A DNA stretch of 64,000 nt from Paenibacillus aceti (lineage in GTDB: Bacteria > Bacillota > Bacilli > Paenibacillales > Paenibacillaceae). Shown piece after piece: positions 7,012-16,761 of the stretch (its first letter is position 1; every line of letters starts with the position of its first letter). Made by a program: the position numbers and the translations under genes. Under the pieces are notes generated by a model that did no database searches, was not told the origin of the DNA, and was given only the letters and a program-made list of their open reading frames with translations. The stretch is taken from assembly GCF_003614185.1 (NCBI RefSeq), contig NZ_KZ987724.1:2986171-3050170 (forward strand), in the 5' to 3' direction.

Positions 7012-9261
7012 CTATTCGTACACACGTATCTCTATAATCTCTGCCCGGGGGCAACCGTTGGTAGCATCCACCACCAAGCGGAGCCGTTCCGAAGAAAGCC
7101 AACGATCCAGTGTATGTACTGCTCTGCGCTTCCGGTTATTTCGGACTTCGGCAACGGTGACCCATTCACCATCTATATAAGCCTGCAATCGGTAATCCTT
7201 GACCAATTCTGGAATTGCCTCAAACGGTGTGCGGTGATGATGTAGATTGATCAGATCCTCATTCACATCATCGTTAAATGTGAGATGCACCGTGCGAATG
7301 GTGACCGGTGCCGGCCAACTTAGCTCCAGCCACTCCGACGAGTCCTCCTGCAACAAGGCGGACGACCACAGATGCGGCCCCGCATACGGCCGATGATAAC
7401 CGTCGATCACCTTATCGGGCGCAAAGGTATGTGTCGGCGAGAGAAGACGGAAGCAGATGGACTTGCGGACAAACGGTCGCATATTCCACTGCACAACCGG
7501 CTGAGCTGATTGTTGATCGCCAAAGTCCGGAGAAACGATAGGCTGCGGACCTTTCTCGAACACAAGTACCCCGGATTGCGGCTCATCAGACAAATGCAAG
7601 GTAATTCGCTCATTTGCTTTAATGATAAGAAAAGCGTTCTGTGAAGCGCCCGGCTTCCAATGTAAAAGCAGCTTAGCCCACTGCCCCACTCCTTGCTTAA
7701 TCGGAATCGAAGCCGCCGTCTGCATCGTATGCGGGACATAGTTCTCACCGCGTCCGGTATCCCATAGCTCCAGCTCCAGTCTCGTGTCCTCCGCCGCATC
7801 GATGAGTAGTTCAATCCCCCTCAGCTCCGGGTCAACAGGCAAGAGCAAGCCGATATCGGAAGCAAGTCGATAGGATTCAACCGACTTTTGCACAGCTAGC
7901 TGCGTCAATGTGCTGGAAGCCGTTGTTTTGGCGTTCCGTGCCAAATCGTCCGGATCCTCATTGCGGAAACCAATGATGGACGCCCCCTGGCGAAGCAGTG
8001 TTTGCTGAAGCTCCCGCATATGAGTCTGGTAGAGCTCACGCGGGAAGATCCCCTTATCCGCGCATAAAGCCGCCCCGGTGCCAGCGGCTTCACCAATAAC
8101 GGCACATGTCGCCATCACACGGGTCGTTCCAAACGCTACATGCGAAGCGCTGATGTCACGTCCGGCCATCATCAAATTGTTCACATTAACGGAGTACAGG
8201 GAACGGAACGGAATATGATAGACCCCATCCGCATGCAGATGCTTCGAGCCGTTTTCCGTCGAATACATCCCTTGCGGAGGGTGCAAATCAATAGACCATC
8301 CGCCGAAGGCAACGCCGTCTTCGAACTGGCGCTGCTCCACAATATCGCTCTGGTTAAGCACATAATCGCCAAGGAAACGGCGGTACTCCCGTTTGCCCGG
8401 AATCGAGCCCACCCACTCCAGCGTCATATTATTGGCATCGAATTTGCCCGAATTTTTAATATAGTCCCAGATGCCATAAATCACCGCCCACAATTCGTCG
8501 CGAATCCGCTCATTATCGTGAACCGTATCCATTTTCCCGCCCCACTCGATCCACCAATAAGCACATCCGTTATCCCCGCTGCGGATAACACGCTTCAATG
8601 GAATCGTCGTCTTCGTGATATCCTTTGCAAAGCTTGGCGGTATAAATTTTACCGGCTGTCCCGCATCCTTCGTATAGAAGAACATCGTGCTTCCCAGCGT
8701 GATGTCATCTGCAACTTGCGGTGCCCAATCCTCGTTATACTCTTCCTTCGCCTCTCGACCAATGCGATACCTCGCCCCAGCCAGAAAACCGACCAAACCA
8801 TCGCCTGTACAATCTAGGAATATACCGCTTTCAAAACGAATATGCCGCTCAGAGCCCATCATCCAACCGGTAACAGAACGGATGATCCTGCTGTCCGTAT
8901 CGCCTTCGGCCTCCACTTCATGGACATCGGTATTCAAAAATAAGCGGATATTAGGCTCCGCGCGTACAGTTTCCAGCAAAATCATGTCCCAAATATACGG
9001 GTTCCCGTCGATATTACGATATTGGTTTTCAACGAATAGCTCGCCCATGATACCAGTCTCTCGTGCATAACGATTCGTTCCATGAGCGGTAGCTCCGCAC
9101 ACCCAAACTCGTACCTCGCTGCTCGAATTTCCGCCTAGTACAGGACGGTTCTGAATTAGTGATACTGTCTTGCCCAAACGGGCTGCGGCAACAGCTGCGC
9201 TCACTCCCGCCAAGCCACCGCCAATCACTGTAATATCTGACTTGATAACTTCCTTCCTCAT
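7012..9261 (-). CDS. FAD-dependent oxidoreductase with C-terminal carbohydrate-type beta domain
   Basis: 749-aa protein. The N-terminal Rossmann FAD fold is clear (DITVIGGGLAGVSAAVAAAR, then SLIQNRPVLGGNSSSEVR) and matches the FAD_oxidored family (PF12831). FLDCTGDGLVGFLAGA and MMAGRDISASHVAFGTTRVM complete the flavin-binding region by about residue 430. The remaining 300 residues resemble a discoidin/galactose-binding type domain (VTIRTVHLTFNDDVNED, PELVKDYRLQAYIDGEWVTV). No signal peptide is seen, so it is probably cytoplasmic. Start ATG 9261 has AAGGAGAGG 7 nt upstream. It is divergent from an AraC regulator, so its inducer is probably sugar-like; the real substrate is unknown to me. Confidence 0.8.
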   Translation of the reverse strand: MRKEVIKSDITVIGGGLAGVSAAVAAARLGKTVSLIQNRPVLGGNSSSEVRVWVCGATAHGTNRYARETGIMGELFVENQYRNIDGNPYIWDMILLETVRAEPNIRLFLNTDVHEVEAEGDTDSRIIRSVTGWMMGSERHIRFESGIFLDCTGDGLVGFLAGARYRIGREAKEEYNEDWAPQVADDITLGSTMFFYTKDAGQPVKFIPPSFAKDITKTTIPLKRVIRSGDNGCAYWWIEWGGKMDTVHDNERIRDELWAVIYGIWDYIKNSGKFDANNMTLEWVGSIPGKREYRRFLGDYVLNQSDIVEQRQFEDGVAFGGWSIDLHPPQGMYSTENGSKHLHADGVYHIPFRSLYSVNVNNLMMAGRDISASHVAFGTTRVMATCAVIGEAAGTGAALCADKGIFPRELYQTHMRELQQTLLRQGASIIGFRNEDPDDLARNAKTTASSTLTQLAVQKSVESYRLASDIGLLLPVDPELRGIELLIDAAEDTRLELELWDTGRGENYVPHTMQTAASIPIKQGVGQWAKLLLHWKPGASQNAFLIIKANERITLHLSDEPQSGVLVFEKGPQPIVSPDFGDQQSAQPVVQWNMRPFVRKSICFRLLSPTHTFAPDKVIDGYHRPYAGPHLWSSALLQEDSSEWLELSWPAPVTIRTVHLTFNDDVNEDLINLHHHRTPFEAIPELVKDYRLQAYIDGEWVTVAEVRNNRKRRAVHTLDRWLSSERLRLVVDATNGCPRAEIIEIRVYE

Positions 9262-9387
9262 GATTGAACCTCTCCTTAAGGCAGTATTCAATATCCTTGA
9301 TTTCATCTTATACTGGACACTTCCTTAAATACATGCATCATGTTACGATGGGACATATACTTTATTTCATATATCGGTGGCGATAAG

Positions 9388-10179
9388 ATGAGAAGTGACT
9401 TTGCGATCCGGCTGGTGACGCATCTTTATTGGATCAAGAAAGAAGCATTTGCTCTCGAACGGGATATTTACTCTTATTGGACAATATTTGCAGTGGAAGA
9501 CGGCAGGTTTATTTACCGCATCGAAGATCGGCAGGGTGAAGCTGGACTTGGCAGCTTGGTGGTCTGCCCTCCGAACACCTGGTTTCATAGAAAAACACTT
9601 GAGCCTTTGAGCTTTCACTTTATTCATTTCATGTGGAATGCGGAGCCTTCCCTTGAAGAAATACATTCATTGAGCGGGAGTCTGAAGATCATCGACATTG
9701 AGCGGCTGCGTTCCAACTATCACTACCTGCGCCTGCTTGCGTTAGAACAGGATGAAACTGCTATGGAGCGAAAACAACATCTGGTAAGCGATATATGGCG
9801 TTTATACGAACTGGAGACGAATATACCCAGGGAAATAGGGTTAAATGGAATGCTGGCAGATGTGGAGATGCGAACGGCTGCCCAATTTATCATCGACAAT
9901 GCATTTGGTCCGATCGATTTGAAAAGTCTGGCGCTCTCGCTGCAGCTTACCCCGGTACAGTTGACCAGACGCTTTCGCGCAGCTTATGGAATGACTCCCT
10001 CTGAATATACAACCCGGCTCCGGCTGGACAGAGCCAGCAAATTGCTGTTAGAAACAGAGCTTAGCATCGACAAAATTGCACAGCTCTGCGGATATGAGAA
10101 CGGCTTCTACTTAAGCCGCATATTCCGGAGCAAACGGGGAATGCCTCCTTCACAATATCGCAGCATGCCTCGTGTCTAG
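9388..10179 (+). CDS. AraC family transcriptional regulator
   Basis: 263-aa regulator with an N-terminal cupin-type sensing domain (TIFAVEDGRFIYRI, VVCPPNTWFH, FHFIHFMWN) and two helix-turn-helix motifs at the C-terminus (IDLKSLALSLQLTPVQLTRR and LSIDKIAQLCGYENGFYLSR, ending MPPSQYR). Start ATG 9388 has GGTGG 7 nt upstream; an earlier in-frame ATG at 9340 lacks a ribosome site. It is transcribed away from the FAD oxidoreductase gene across a 126-bp gap and probably controls it. Confidence 0.88.
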   Translation: MRSDFAIRLVTHLYWIKKEAFALERDIYSYWTIFAVEDGRFIYRIEDRQGEAGLGSLVVCPPNTWFHRKTLEPLSFHFIHFMWNAEPSLEEIHSLSGSLKIIDIERLRSNYHYLRLLALEQDETAMERKQHLVSDIWRLYELETNIPREIGLNGMLADVEMRTAAQFIIDNAFGPIDLKSLALSLQLTPVQLTRRFRAAYGMTPSEYTTRLRLDRASKLLLETELSIDKIAQLCGYENGFYLSRIFRSKRGMPPSQYRSMPRV

Positions 10180-10209
10180 CTACTTCTCTACCATGATTCC
10201 TATAAAAAA

Positions 10210-10243
10210 AGCTTGTAGAGTTGTTGGTTCAACTCTACAAGCT
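10210..10243 (-). terminator. Strong terminator, 14-bp stem
   Basis: AGCTTGTAGAGTTG and CAACTCTACAAGCT form a perfect stem around TTGGTT. On the minus strand it is followed by a T-run (10204-10210), so it ends the operon 16553-10251. It is also the only hairpin after the plus-strand AraC gene. Confidence 0.85.
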
Positions 10244-10250
10244 CCCATGC

Positions 10251-10307
10251 TTAATTGATTTGTGTACCGGTTTTCAGTTGCTCTAACGGCATATCAACAA
10301 TCGGCAA
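10251..10307 (-). pseudogene. Remnant N-terminus of a CE7 acetylxylan esterase gene
   Basis: Directly after the stop of the large secreted protein, GGAG and a TTG start introduce the 18 codons LPIVDMPLEQLKTGTQIN, then TAA and a terminator. Its first twelve residues match the start of the intact CE7 esterase encoded at 22381-21425 (MPIIDMPLEQLRT) with only conservative changes. The simplest reading is that an esterase gene stood last in this operon and was lost by deletion. A short functional peptide is unlikely. Confidence 0.7.
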
Positions 10308-10322
10308 TAGCGATTCTCCTCG

Positions 10323-13031
10323 CTACAGAACCGTGACGGATACATTAAAGTTATTTCCTGCGGTGCCAGTCTTCATGATTCTTAATATATGTGTAGTGGT
10401 ATCAAAAGTATAATCCGCTCCCGGAATCAAAGAGACTCCGTTCAACTTCACATTCGATAAATCAGACAGCCCCGTATAGACGTCCAATTCCTCAAAAGGA
10501 TGATCAAAGCTCATATTGAGTGTCTTGGAGCCAGTATCCCAATTCATGGACTTAAGGTTAATATCCTGATAGGAATGTCTGGTGTCCGTTCCTATTAGAA
10601 TCGGGTAGACTCCCCCATAGCTCTCCTCCAGCTGGTTGAACAGGATTTGCCCCCAGGCCTGGGATTCGCCCATACCGGCATAACCCAGCTCATTTCGGAT
10701 AACGAGCGCATCCTCTGTATCCCATTGCGGAAGCTGCAAGAAATAACTCAAGGCGCTTAGCGCCTTTGGGCTCTGCTTGTCGCTATATCCCAAATAAGTT
10801 TTGGTAGTGTAGTAGCCCTTATTATTATTGGCATTAATGTCCTGCAAATGAGATTCATAGTTTGCCGCTTTGGGATCATCAATTCCTTTGAATTTCCTTA
10901 TACCAAAAATCGCATTCCCCAGCCCATCATTGTCATTAGCAAACAATCCGGAAGCTTCCGCAGGCAGCAGGTCATATATATATTGAGCGATCTGCGCATA
11001 AGTTTTTCCTTCTATAGTTGTTGTATTGTCCAGATCCGCCATAACGGATAATCCATAAAGAAGCGGCCCCAGCTCGCCCCAATATAACGAACCGTTCGAC
11101 TTGTCATCATATGACGTCCAGTTATGCTGCCCGTAATTCATTAAATTCCGATAATAAATACCGATCGCCTGATTCAATACTTCCCTTGCATCGTTATCCG
11201 ATGGATGGCTGCTGCACCATGAAGCTAAGCCCATGATCGGGTAGCCGTAATTCATAAGCCTGCCAAACAAGTAATTATCATACTTGGTCGAGTTATATTC
11301 TGTCGGTTCATAGCTGTTAGCGGTTCCTCCCAGCATATGAGAACCAAATCTTATTTTTTCAAGGTATTCGCTCCAGGTTTCACCCTCAGCAATTGTTCCA
11401 TTGTATTTGAAGTAAGAGCTGCCGTTGGACTGCAAAATCCCCTCGAATCTGTCCGGGTTATTCTTCGCAAGGTCTTCTCCCCTTACAAAGCCTTTTCCGT
11501 CATCATAGAGCAGCCAGGCATCGCTTCCCCATTGTTTGACAGAGTCGAAAAATTCCGGTTCCCCAATGCCGTCGTCGCTCAACGCTTTTACAATTAAGCG
11601 CGGATTGGTAATCGACCCGCTGGTAGGCGTAATGGAGCCCTCAATCTCGGCTACACCGCCATGAATGCGGACCTTAAAATACACATGGACATTGTTTTCG
11701 TCTTTAGTGAACTCGACGACCATTGTATTGGTATCTTCATCAAAGGTAACCGATCTGGTCGTCGGATTGGCAATTTCCACGGGAGTCAAACCATCATAAC
11801 TATAAGCAAAGCGAAGAGCTCCCAACGGATCGGAACCATAAGTGCTCTCCGCAAAGGTTAATCGAGGAACAGATAGATCACCCGTTACATAATACAGACC
11901 ATTATCAAACTTTAGCTGCGGATCCACAAACATACTTGGACCCTGTCCGTACCTGAAATCAGACCATCTGTGAGTTGGCAAGCCTCTTGGCATGCTCTCC
12001 TTCACGAAATCAACCAGATTTTGCGTCGCATCCTGCGCATAGGTTTCAGGCAATGTCTGCAAGCTCAGCAATATCTCGGCGGAATCCGTGCTCCATCTTA
12101 TACTACTCTCAATATAACCTCTGGTTTCCGTATTCCTGTAGTCCCCTAATTGAGGATCATAATAAATTCTCTGGCCCCTCTCCTGAGGCTTGACGGCATA
12201 GCTGGATACATTTCTGACCTCCGCCTGATTTGATCGCGCAATGGTGTCCCCATTTAAATCGCAGACATCAACAATATAGACATAAGTTTTTTCTGCTTCA
12301 AGAGAACTCACGTAGGACAGCGTATTTACATCTGTAATTGTGGCATCAAGGTAATAAGGATGCATTTGGGGCAAATATTGAAAATTTTTATTCCAATCTC
12401 CCCCCGTGTAATATCTAAGGCCCGGATATGTCTTGGGAAATTTATAGACTTTATAAGACCCGAAATCATCCCCCTCATACTTCACCCAGTTGATCGTTGC
12501 TTGGTTGGAAGCGGGAGCACCCGCAGACAGGGAAAATTCAGGGTATGGGACCACATTAATATCAAACCATATCCCCAGATCAGGCAAAAAGGTGCCATCC
12601 GCCTTAATAGGACGCAGATAGATTCTGCTTGTCCCAAGCTCCTCCTGGCCTGTAAAGCTGAACATAAACCTTCCTGTACCTCCGGTTTCGATCCCGGAAT
12701 AGTTTGGCGCAGCCGGTCTGCTGAACGTAAGCCAATTATTGTAGCCGGTAAATATAGAGCTTGTCTCATAAGAATAGCTGGCGTCCGTATTTGCCAAGAC
12801 GACTTCATTGCTTGGCCATCCGAATAGCCATGGCTTGCTGCCGTTATTTTTGAGGTCAACCCAAAACTCTCCCGTCTCACCTGGATGTACAGTAATGGAC
12901 GAAGAGCTCTCTTGAACATACTGGGCGCTGAAATTAGCATTCGCGTAAGCTCCTGGCACGAAGGCGGATAAAATCAAAAGGATCAATGAGCTTGCAAACA
13001 GAACCTTCCATCGTTTTCTCCCTTTTCTCAT
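10323..13031 (-). CDS. Large secreted protein, Ig-like and FN3 domains plus putative helical-barrel domain
   Basis: 902-aa exported protein of no family I can name. A signal peptide (MRKGRKRWKVLFASSLILLI, cleavage near AYA-NANF) is followed by an Ig-like domain of the type next to BRCA1 (SSSITVHPGETGEFWVDLKN, GRFMFSFTGQEELGTSRIYL, residues about 35-160). Next comes a fibronectin-III-like domain (about 165-275), a long beta-rich region (about 280-600), and a helical part rich in Trp, Gly and acidic residues (about 600-830: SLYWGELGPLLYG, GLFANDNDGLGNAIFG, GMGESQAWGQILFNQL). The layout resembles polysaccharide lyases or hydrolases with an alpha/alpha barrel, which is inference only. It is last intact gene of an operon with an Lpl-type importer and a lost CE7 esterase, so it probably acts on an acetylated polysaccharide outside the cell. 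Confidence 0.7.
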   Translation of the reverse strand: MRKGRKRWKVLFASSLILLILSAFVPGAYANANFSAQYVQESSSSITVHPGETGEFWVDLKNNGSKPWLFGWPSNEVVLANTDASYSYETSSIFTGYNNWLTFSRPAAPNYSGIETGGTGRFMFSFTGQEELGTSRIYLRPIKADGTFLPDLGIWFDINVVPYPEFSLSAGAPASNQATINWVKYEGDDFGSYKVYKFPKTYPGLRYYTGGDWNKNFQYLPQMHPYYLDATITDVNTLSYVSSLEAEKTYVYIVDVCDLNGDTIARSNQAEVRNVSSYAVKPQERGQRIYYDPQLGDYRNTETRGYIESSIRWSTDSAEILLSLQTLPETYAQDATQNLVDFVKESMPRGLPTHRWSDFRYGQGPSMFVDPQLKFDNGLYYVTGDLSVPRLTFAESTYGSDPLGALRFAYSYDGLTPVEIANPTTRSVTFDEDTNTMVVEFTKDENNVHVYFKVRIHGGVAEIEGSITPTSGSITNPRLIVKALSDDGIGEPEFFDSVKQWGSDAWLLYDDGKGFVRGEDLAKNNPDRFEGILQSNGSSYFKYNGTIAEGETWSEYLEKIRFGSHMLGGTANSYEPTEYNSTKYDNYLFGRLMNYGYPIMGLASWCSSHPSDNDAREVLNQAIGIYYRNLMNYGQHNWTSYDDKSNGSLYWGELGPLLYGLSVMADLDNTTTIEGKTYAQIAQYIYDLLPAEASGLFANDNDGLGNAIFGIRKFKGIDDPKAANYESHLQDINANNNKGYYTTKTYLGYSDKQSPKALSALSYFLQLPQWDTEDALVIRNELGYAGMGESQAWGQILFNQLEESYGGVYPILIGTDTRHSYQDINLKSMNWDTGSKTLNMSFDHPFEELDVYTGLSDLSNVKLNGVSLIPGADYTFDTTTHILRIMKTGTAGNNFNVSVTVL

Positions 13032-13098
13032 GTTAGCTAATCATCCCTTTCGGATTGAATCAGCACGGTTTCTCCCTCATAACTCTATTTTTCTCTAT

Positions 13099-14622
13099 CT
13101 ATTCCTTGGCGGCAGATAGGAATGCGTCGACCTGCTTCTGATACTCCTCAATTACTTTATCCAGTCCGGCCTTTTTAAGTTCAGCGCTGTATTGGGCAAT
13201 CGCTTTTTCCGGCTCCAATACGCCCGCTGCAATTCCGTATTTGTATTTATTCTCTATCGTACTAAGAGCAGCCAGCTCGGTCTTAACCGGTGTTTGATCG
13301 AAGTTAAAGCCCATAATCGGACTCAACAGCTTGGTATCCTTATCGAAGTTCAGCAATTGCTCCATAAAGTCCGGAGCATCGGTAGCCTTCGGCTTCAGGA
13401 ACTTCGGATTTTGCCACATCCACTCCGGCGGTGCATATCCAATCGTCGAAGCATCTACTCCATCGGGAGTAACAATCTTGCCGTCCTTAATATCAAAGTG
13501 AGTGCCCTTCAACCCATTGGTCATCATATCGTAATTATCTTCGTTTTCCTGAATCCAGTTCAGAAACATAACGGCTCTGTCGATATTTTTCGATGTTGCG
13601 GCAATGCTTTGGAAGTTCCAAGTGGTCGTTGGCATATAAGGCTCATCGGTTAACAGTATTTTTACGAACTCGACCTCGGCTCCAGGTACGGAAATATTCC
13701 GATAATAGTTGTTATATTCATAAACATCCCCGCCGCCGATCGCTGCTTTCCCTGAGTTAAAATCTGCCCGGATGTCACGACCAACCATGACGTCTTTATC
13801 GATATATCCTTTTTCATAAAGCATCCGCAAATATTTCGCATCCTCCAAAGTGCCTGGAAGGTCGTATTTAGCCACTGCTTTCAGCGTCTTGAAGTTAAAT
13901 ACAATGCCATCAGAAACTGTGCTTTGCAGCACTTCCCCTGTCTGGTATTGGGCAGGCGGTTCGTTAAATACGATCATTTCCGGATTATTCTTCTTCACCG
14001 CTTCGGCATAAGCTAACAGATCATCCATAGTCTTGATCTCAGGCAGGCCGTACTTTTCACGCAAGTCCTTGCGAATTGTCGCCGTATAGTAGCCCTTGGT
14101 CGTACCTAACGCCCCTGCCGGCACGCCGTACTTCTGACCGTTAATCGTCACCGGAGGCCAGTATTTGCTGTCAAGCGCATCCATTATGGCTGATCCATAT
14201 TTGGAGAGAGGCTCATCCAGCGAGGCAAGCGAGTTGGATTTGCCGAACGTACCCAGAAGTCCCGGGTCCGTCCACATAATATCTACTTGATTTCCCGTGG
14301 CCAGCATAATCGGCAATTTTTGATAGTAATCCCCCCAAGGAATGTATTGATACTTCAATTTCACGTTAATGCCGTCCTCGGCCAGCTTCTTCTCCAAGGC
14401 CGCTGTTACTGTATCCTGATCCGGTTGCGGATCACCCGGATATACGATGTTCAGGGTAACTTTCGGCAAAGACTCCGTGCCGCTGCCCTGAGCTGGTTCA
14501 TTCTCTTTGCCAGCGTTTGTTGCCGCTCCATTTCCCTCATTGGGTGAGCAAGCGGCCAAAGCGGCTATCAGCAGTACACTTGCCAGAAAAACCCCAAACG
14601 TTTTACCAAATAATTTTTTCAT
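13099..14622 (-). CDS. Lpl/YtcQ-type sugar-binding lipoprotein
   Basis: 507-aa extracellular solute-binding lipoprotein; the length is typical of the LplA/YtcQ group that imports complex oligosaccharides. The signal peptide ends at the lipobox LAACSP, followed by an Asn/Gly/Glu linker and binding-protein sequence (TLNIVYPGDPQPDQDTVTAA, NQVDIMWTDPGLLG, GDVYEYNNYYRNISV). Start ATG 14622 has AGGAGG 7 nt upstream. It lies between the permeases and the secreted protein in one operon. Ligand unknown. Confidence 0.9.
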   Translation of the reverse strand: MKKLFGKTFGVFLASVLLIAALAACSPNEGNGAATNAGKENEPAQGSGTESLPKVTLNIVYPGDPQPDQDTVTAALEKKLAEDGINVKLKYQYIPWGDYYQKLPIMLATGNQVDIMWTDPGLLGTFGKSNSLASLDEPLSKYGSAIMDALDSKYWPPVTINGQKYGVPAGALGTTKGYYTATIRKDLREKYGLPEIKTMDDLLAYAEAVKKNNPEMIVFNEPPAQYQTGEVLQSTVSDGIVFNFKTLKAVAKYDLPGTLEDAKYLRMLYEKGYIDKDVMVGRDIRADFNSGKAAIGGGDVYEYNNYYRNISVPGAEVEFVKILLTDEPYMPTTTWNFQSIAATSKNIDRAVMFLNWIQENEDNYDMMTNGLKGTHFDIKDGKIVTPDGVDASTIGYAPPEWMWQNPKFLKPKATDAPDFMEQLLNFDKDTKLLSPIMGFNFDQTPVKTELAALSTIENKYKYGIAAGVLEPEKAIAQYSAELKKAGLDKVIEEYQKQVDAFLSAAKE

Positions 14623-14709
14623 GACCAGACCTCCTGTTTATTATGAGTGCTATCTATACAAACCCTTCCGGGGTGTATACAAAAGGAACTTGCGCAAGCA
14701 AACCCTTTC

Positions 14710-15594
14710 TCAACCTTTTACACTTCCAATAGTCAAACCTTTGACGAAATAGTGCTGCAGGAACGGATACAGTAAGATAATAGGCCCGATGGTCAGAACT
14801 GTGGTTGCCATCTTGACGCCCTCCTCTGGAATAGATGCAGCTGCAATCGATGAATTGGCTCCGCTTGAGGTCGCGTAAGAAATATTGGAAGTAATCGCCC
14901 GAATGAGCAGTTGCAGCGGGTAAAGCTCCCTTTCGTTGATCAGCATAAGCCCGAGCCACCAATCATTCCAATAGCTGATTGCATAAAACAGGCAGATGGT
15001 GGCCAGCCCGGGCAATGCGAGCGGTAATGCAATCCGGAATAATAGCTGAAATTCATTTGCTCCATCTATTTTCGCGGCTTCAAAGATTGAATTGTCAATG
15101 CCAGATATGAAGCTTCTCAGCACAAGCAGATTAAATGCGTTAATGGTGTAAGGAATAATCAAAGCAAGCAAACTATCATGCAGCCCCAGATACTTCGTCG
15201 TTATGATGTACCATGGAACAAGACCTCCATTAAACAGCATGGTGAAATAGACAAGAAACGAGATTGGCACCGCCATTTTCCATTCCTTTCTCGACAAGGC
15301 GAATGCCATCATGGTGGTAATCAGCATGCTGAACAGCGTTCCAACCACCGTAACAAAAGTCGTGACTTGGTAAGCGTCCAGAATGGTGGAGCCTCTTCCA
15401 AGCACATATTTGTATGCCGCCCAGGTTACTTCATGCGGGAATATATCGAAGCCGTTCGCACGAATATATTGCTCATCTGTAATCGATGTGGAAATAATGG
15501 TCATGAATGGAATAATGGCGACGATAACAAACAAAATCATATAAATATAGGCAAAAGCAGAAATGATCTTATCACTAGCAGACTTGGTTTTCAT
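14710..15594 (-). CDS. LplC-type sugar ABC transporter permease
   Basis: 294-aa inner-membrane permease with six predicted helices, the second of the pair. The cytoplasmic EAA loop that contacts the ATPase reads EAAKIDGANEFQLLFRIALP, and the C-terminus QHYFVKGLTIGSVKG is characteristic of the LplC/YtcP group. AGGTG lies 9 nt before ATG 15594. It follows the LplB-type gene by 29 nt. No ATPase is encoded here. Confidence 0.93.
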   Translation of the reverse strand: MKTKSASDKIISAFAYIYMILFVIVAIIPFMTIISTSITDEQYIRANGFDIFPHEVTWAAYKYVLGRGSTILDAYQVTTFVTVVGTLFSMLITTMMAFALSRKEWKMAVPISFLVYFTMLFNGGLVPWYIITTKYLGLHDSLLALIIPYTINAFNLLVLRSFISGIDNSIFEAAKIDGANEFQLLFRIALPLALPGLATICLFYAISYWNDWWLGLMLINERELYPLQLLIRAITSNISYATSSGANSSIAAASIPEEGVKMATTVLTIGPIILLYPFLQHYFVKGLTIGSVKG

Positions 15595-15623
15595 TCATTA
15601 TCACACCTATCTGGATTTATCTT

Positions 15624-16553
15624 TTAGAACAGCGCGGCATCCTTGTCATACTTTCTCACTACGGCATTGGCCGTATAGACAAACAGGAAGCCAATAACGG
15701 ATTGCAGCAGTCCGATGGCCGAGGACATCCCTACGTCATTCAAGGTTCGAAGCGCCCGGAAGACATAAGTATCAATGACATCCGTCGTGGAGAACAACAG
15801 GCTGTTATCGCCAACCAAGCCATAGATCATGCCGAAGTCGCCATAAAAGATCCGGCCTATAGCCAGCAGAAGCAAAATAATGATCGTCTTGGAAATACCG
15901 GGAATGGTAATATGCCAGATTTGCCGGAACTTGTTGGCACCGTCAAGTGCAGCAGATTCATATTGCTCCTGATCAATTCCCGTGATGGCGGCAAGGTAAA
16001 TAATACTGTTGAAGCCAACCGACTTCCAGGAGTACAACAGCACGAGAATGGCCGGCCAATACCCGGCCTGGTTGTACCAACTGACCCCTTCCAGGCCCAG
16101 GTTCTTTAACCAATTGTTCACGATGCCGAAATCCGTATTCAGGAAGTTGTACGCAAATACAGCAACAATCACCCATGAAATAAAATTAGGGAGTATTACG
16201 AGCGATTGGGATATTTTCTTGAACCACACCAACCGGATTTCATTAATCAGAACTGCGGTCATTACGGCTAATGCAGTACCTATACCAATGAATAAAACAT
16301 TTAGGAATAGAGTGTTGAAGACAACCCTCAATACGGAAAGCGTATCTACGGTTAGAAATTTAAAATTGTTCAGTCCATTAAACGGGCTCCCGAAAATCCC
16401 CAGATCCATACGGTATTCCTTAAAAGCTATGACAATACCAGCCATGGGCAAATAACTGAATAACAGGAAGTAGATTAATCCGGGTAACACCAACAAATAT
16501 AAAAATTTGTTTTTGACTAAATCGGTAAACCTTACATGCAGGGCTCTCCTCAT
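15624..16553 (-). CDS. LplB-type sugar ABC transporter permease
   Basis: 309-aa polytopic permease and first gene of the operon. The EAA loop is ESAALDGANKFRQIWHITIP; the N-terminal hydrophobic segment FLYLLVLPGLIYFLLFSYLP is typical of LplB. Start choice: ATG 16553 has GAGGTG 7 nt upstream; ATG 16568 five codons earlier lacks a good site. A weak cre-like sequence (TGAAAGCGCTATAT, minus strand near 16605-16621) lies upstream, so catabolite control is possible. Confidence 0.92.
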   Translation of the reverse strand: MRRALHVRFTDLVKNKFLYLLVLPGLIYFLLFSYLPMAGIVIAFKEYRMDLGIFGSPFNGLNNFKFLTVDTLSVLRVVFNTLFLNVLFIGIGTALAVMTAVLINEIRLVWFKKISQSLVILPNFISWVIVAVFAYNFLNTDFGIVNNWLKNLGLEGVSWYNQAGYWPAILVLLYSWKSVGFNSIIYLAAITGIDQEQYESAALDGANKFRQIWHITIPGISKTIIILLLLAIGRIFYGDFGMIYGLVGDNSLLFSTTDVIDTYVFRALRTLNDVGMSSAIGLLQSVIGFLFVYTANAVVRKYDKDAALF

Positions 16554-16761
16554 TTTTGTACACCTCATTTTCTCTATGTCGATTCTCTTGCCTCAGGGCC
16601 AAAATATAGCGCTTTCAATATCAAATCACAAGTTTAAAAACTAAATATTCCTTTTAATAATGTAGGTTGGACACGGCAAAAAAACATACATAAGGCCGAT
16701 CTATGCATTTCAAACCTTAATCTGTGTAAATATCCTCAGTATCTTCCAGAAAATCGCCATT

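Noticed and set aside
6785-7180. Plus-strand open frame across the erm leader and terminator
   Set aside because: It crosses a perfect terminator dyad and the end of the oxidoreductase gene and has no family features.
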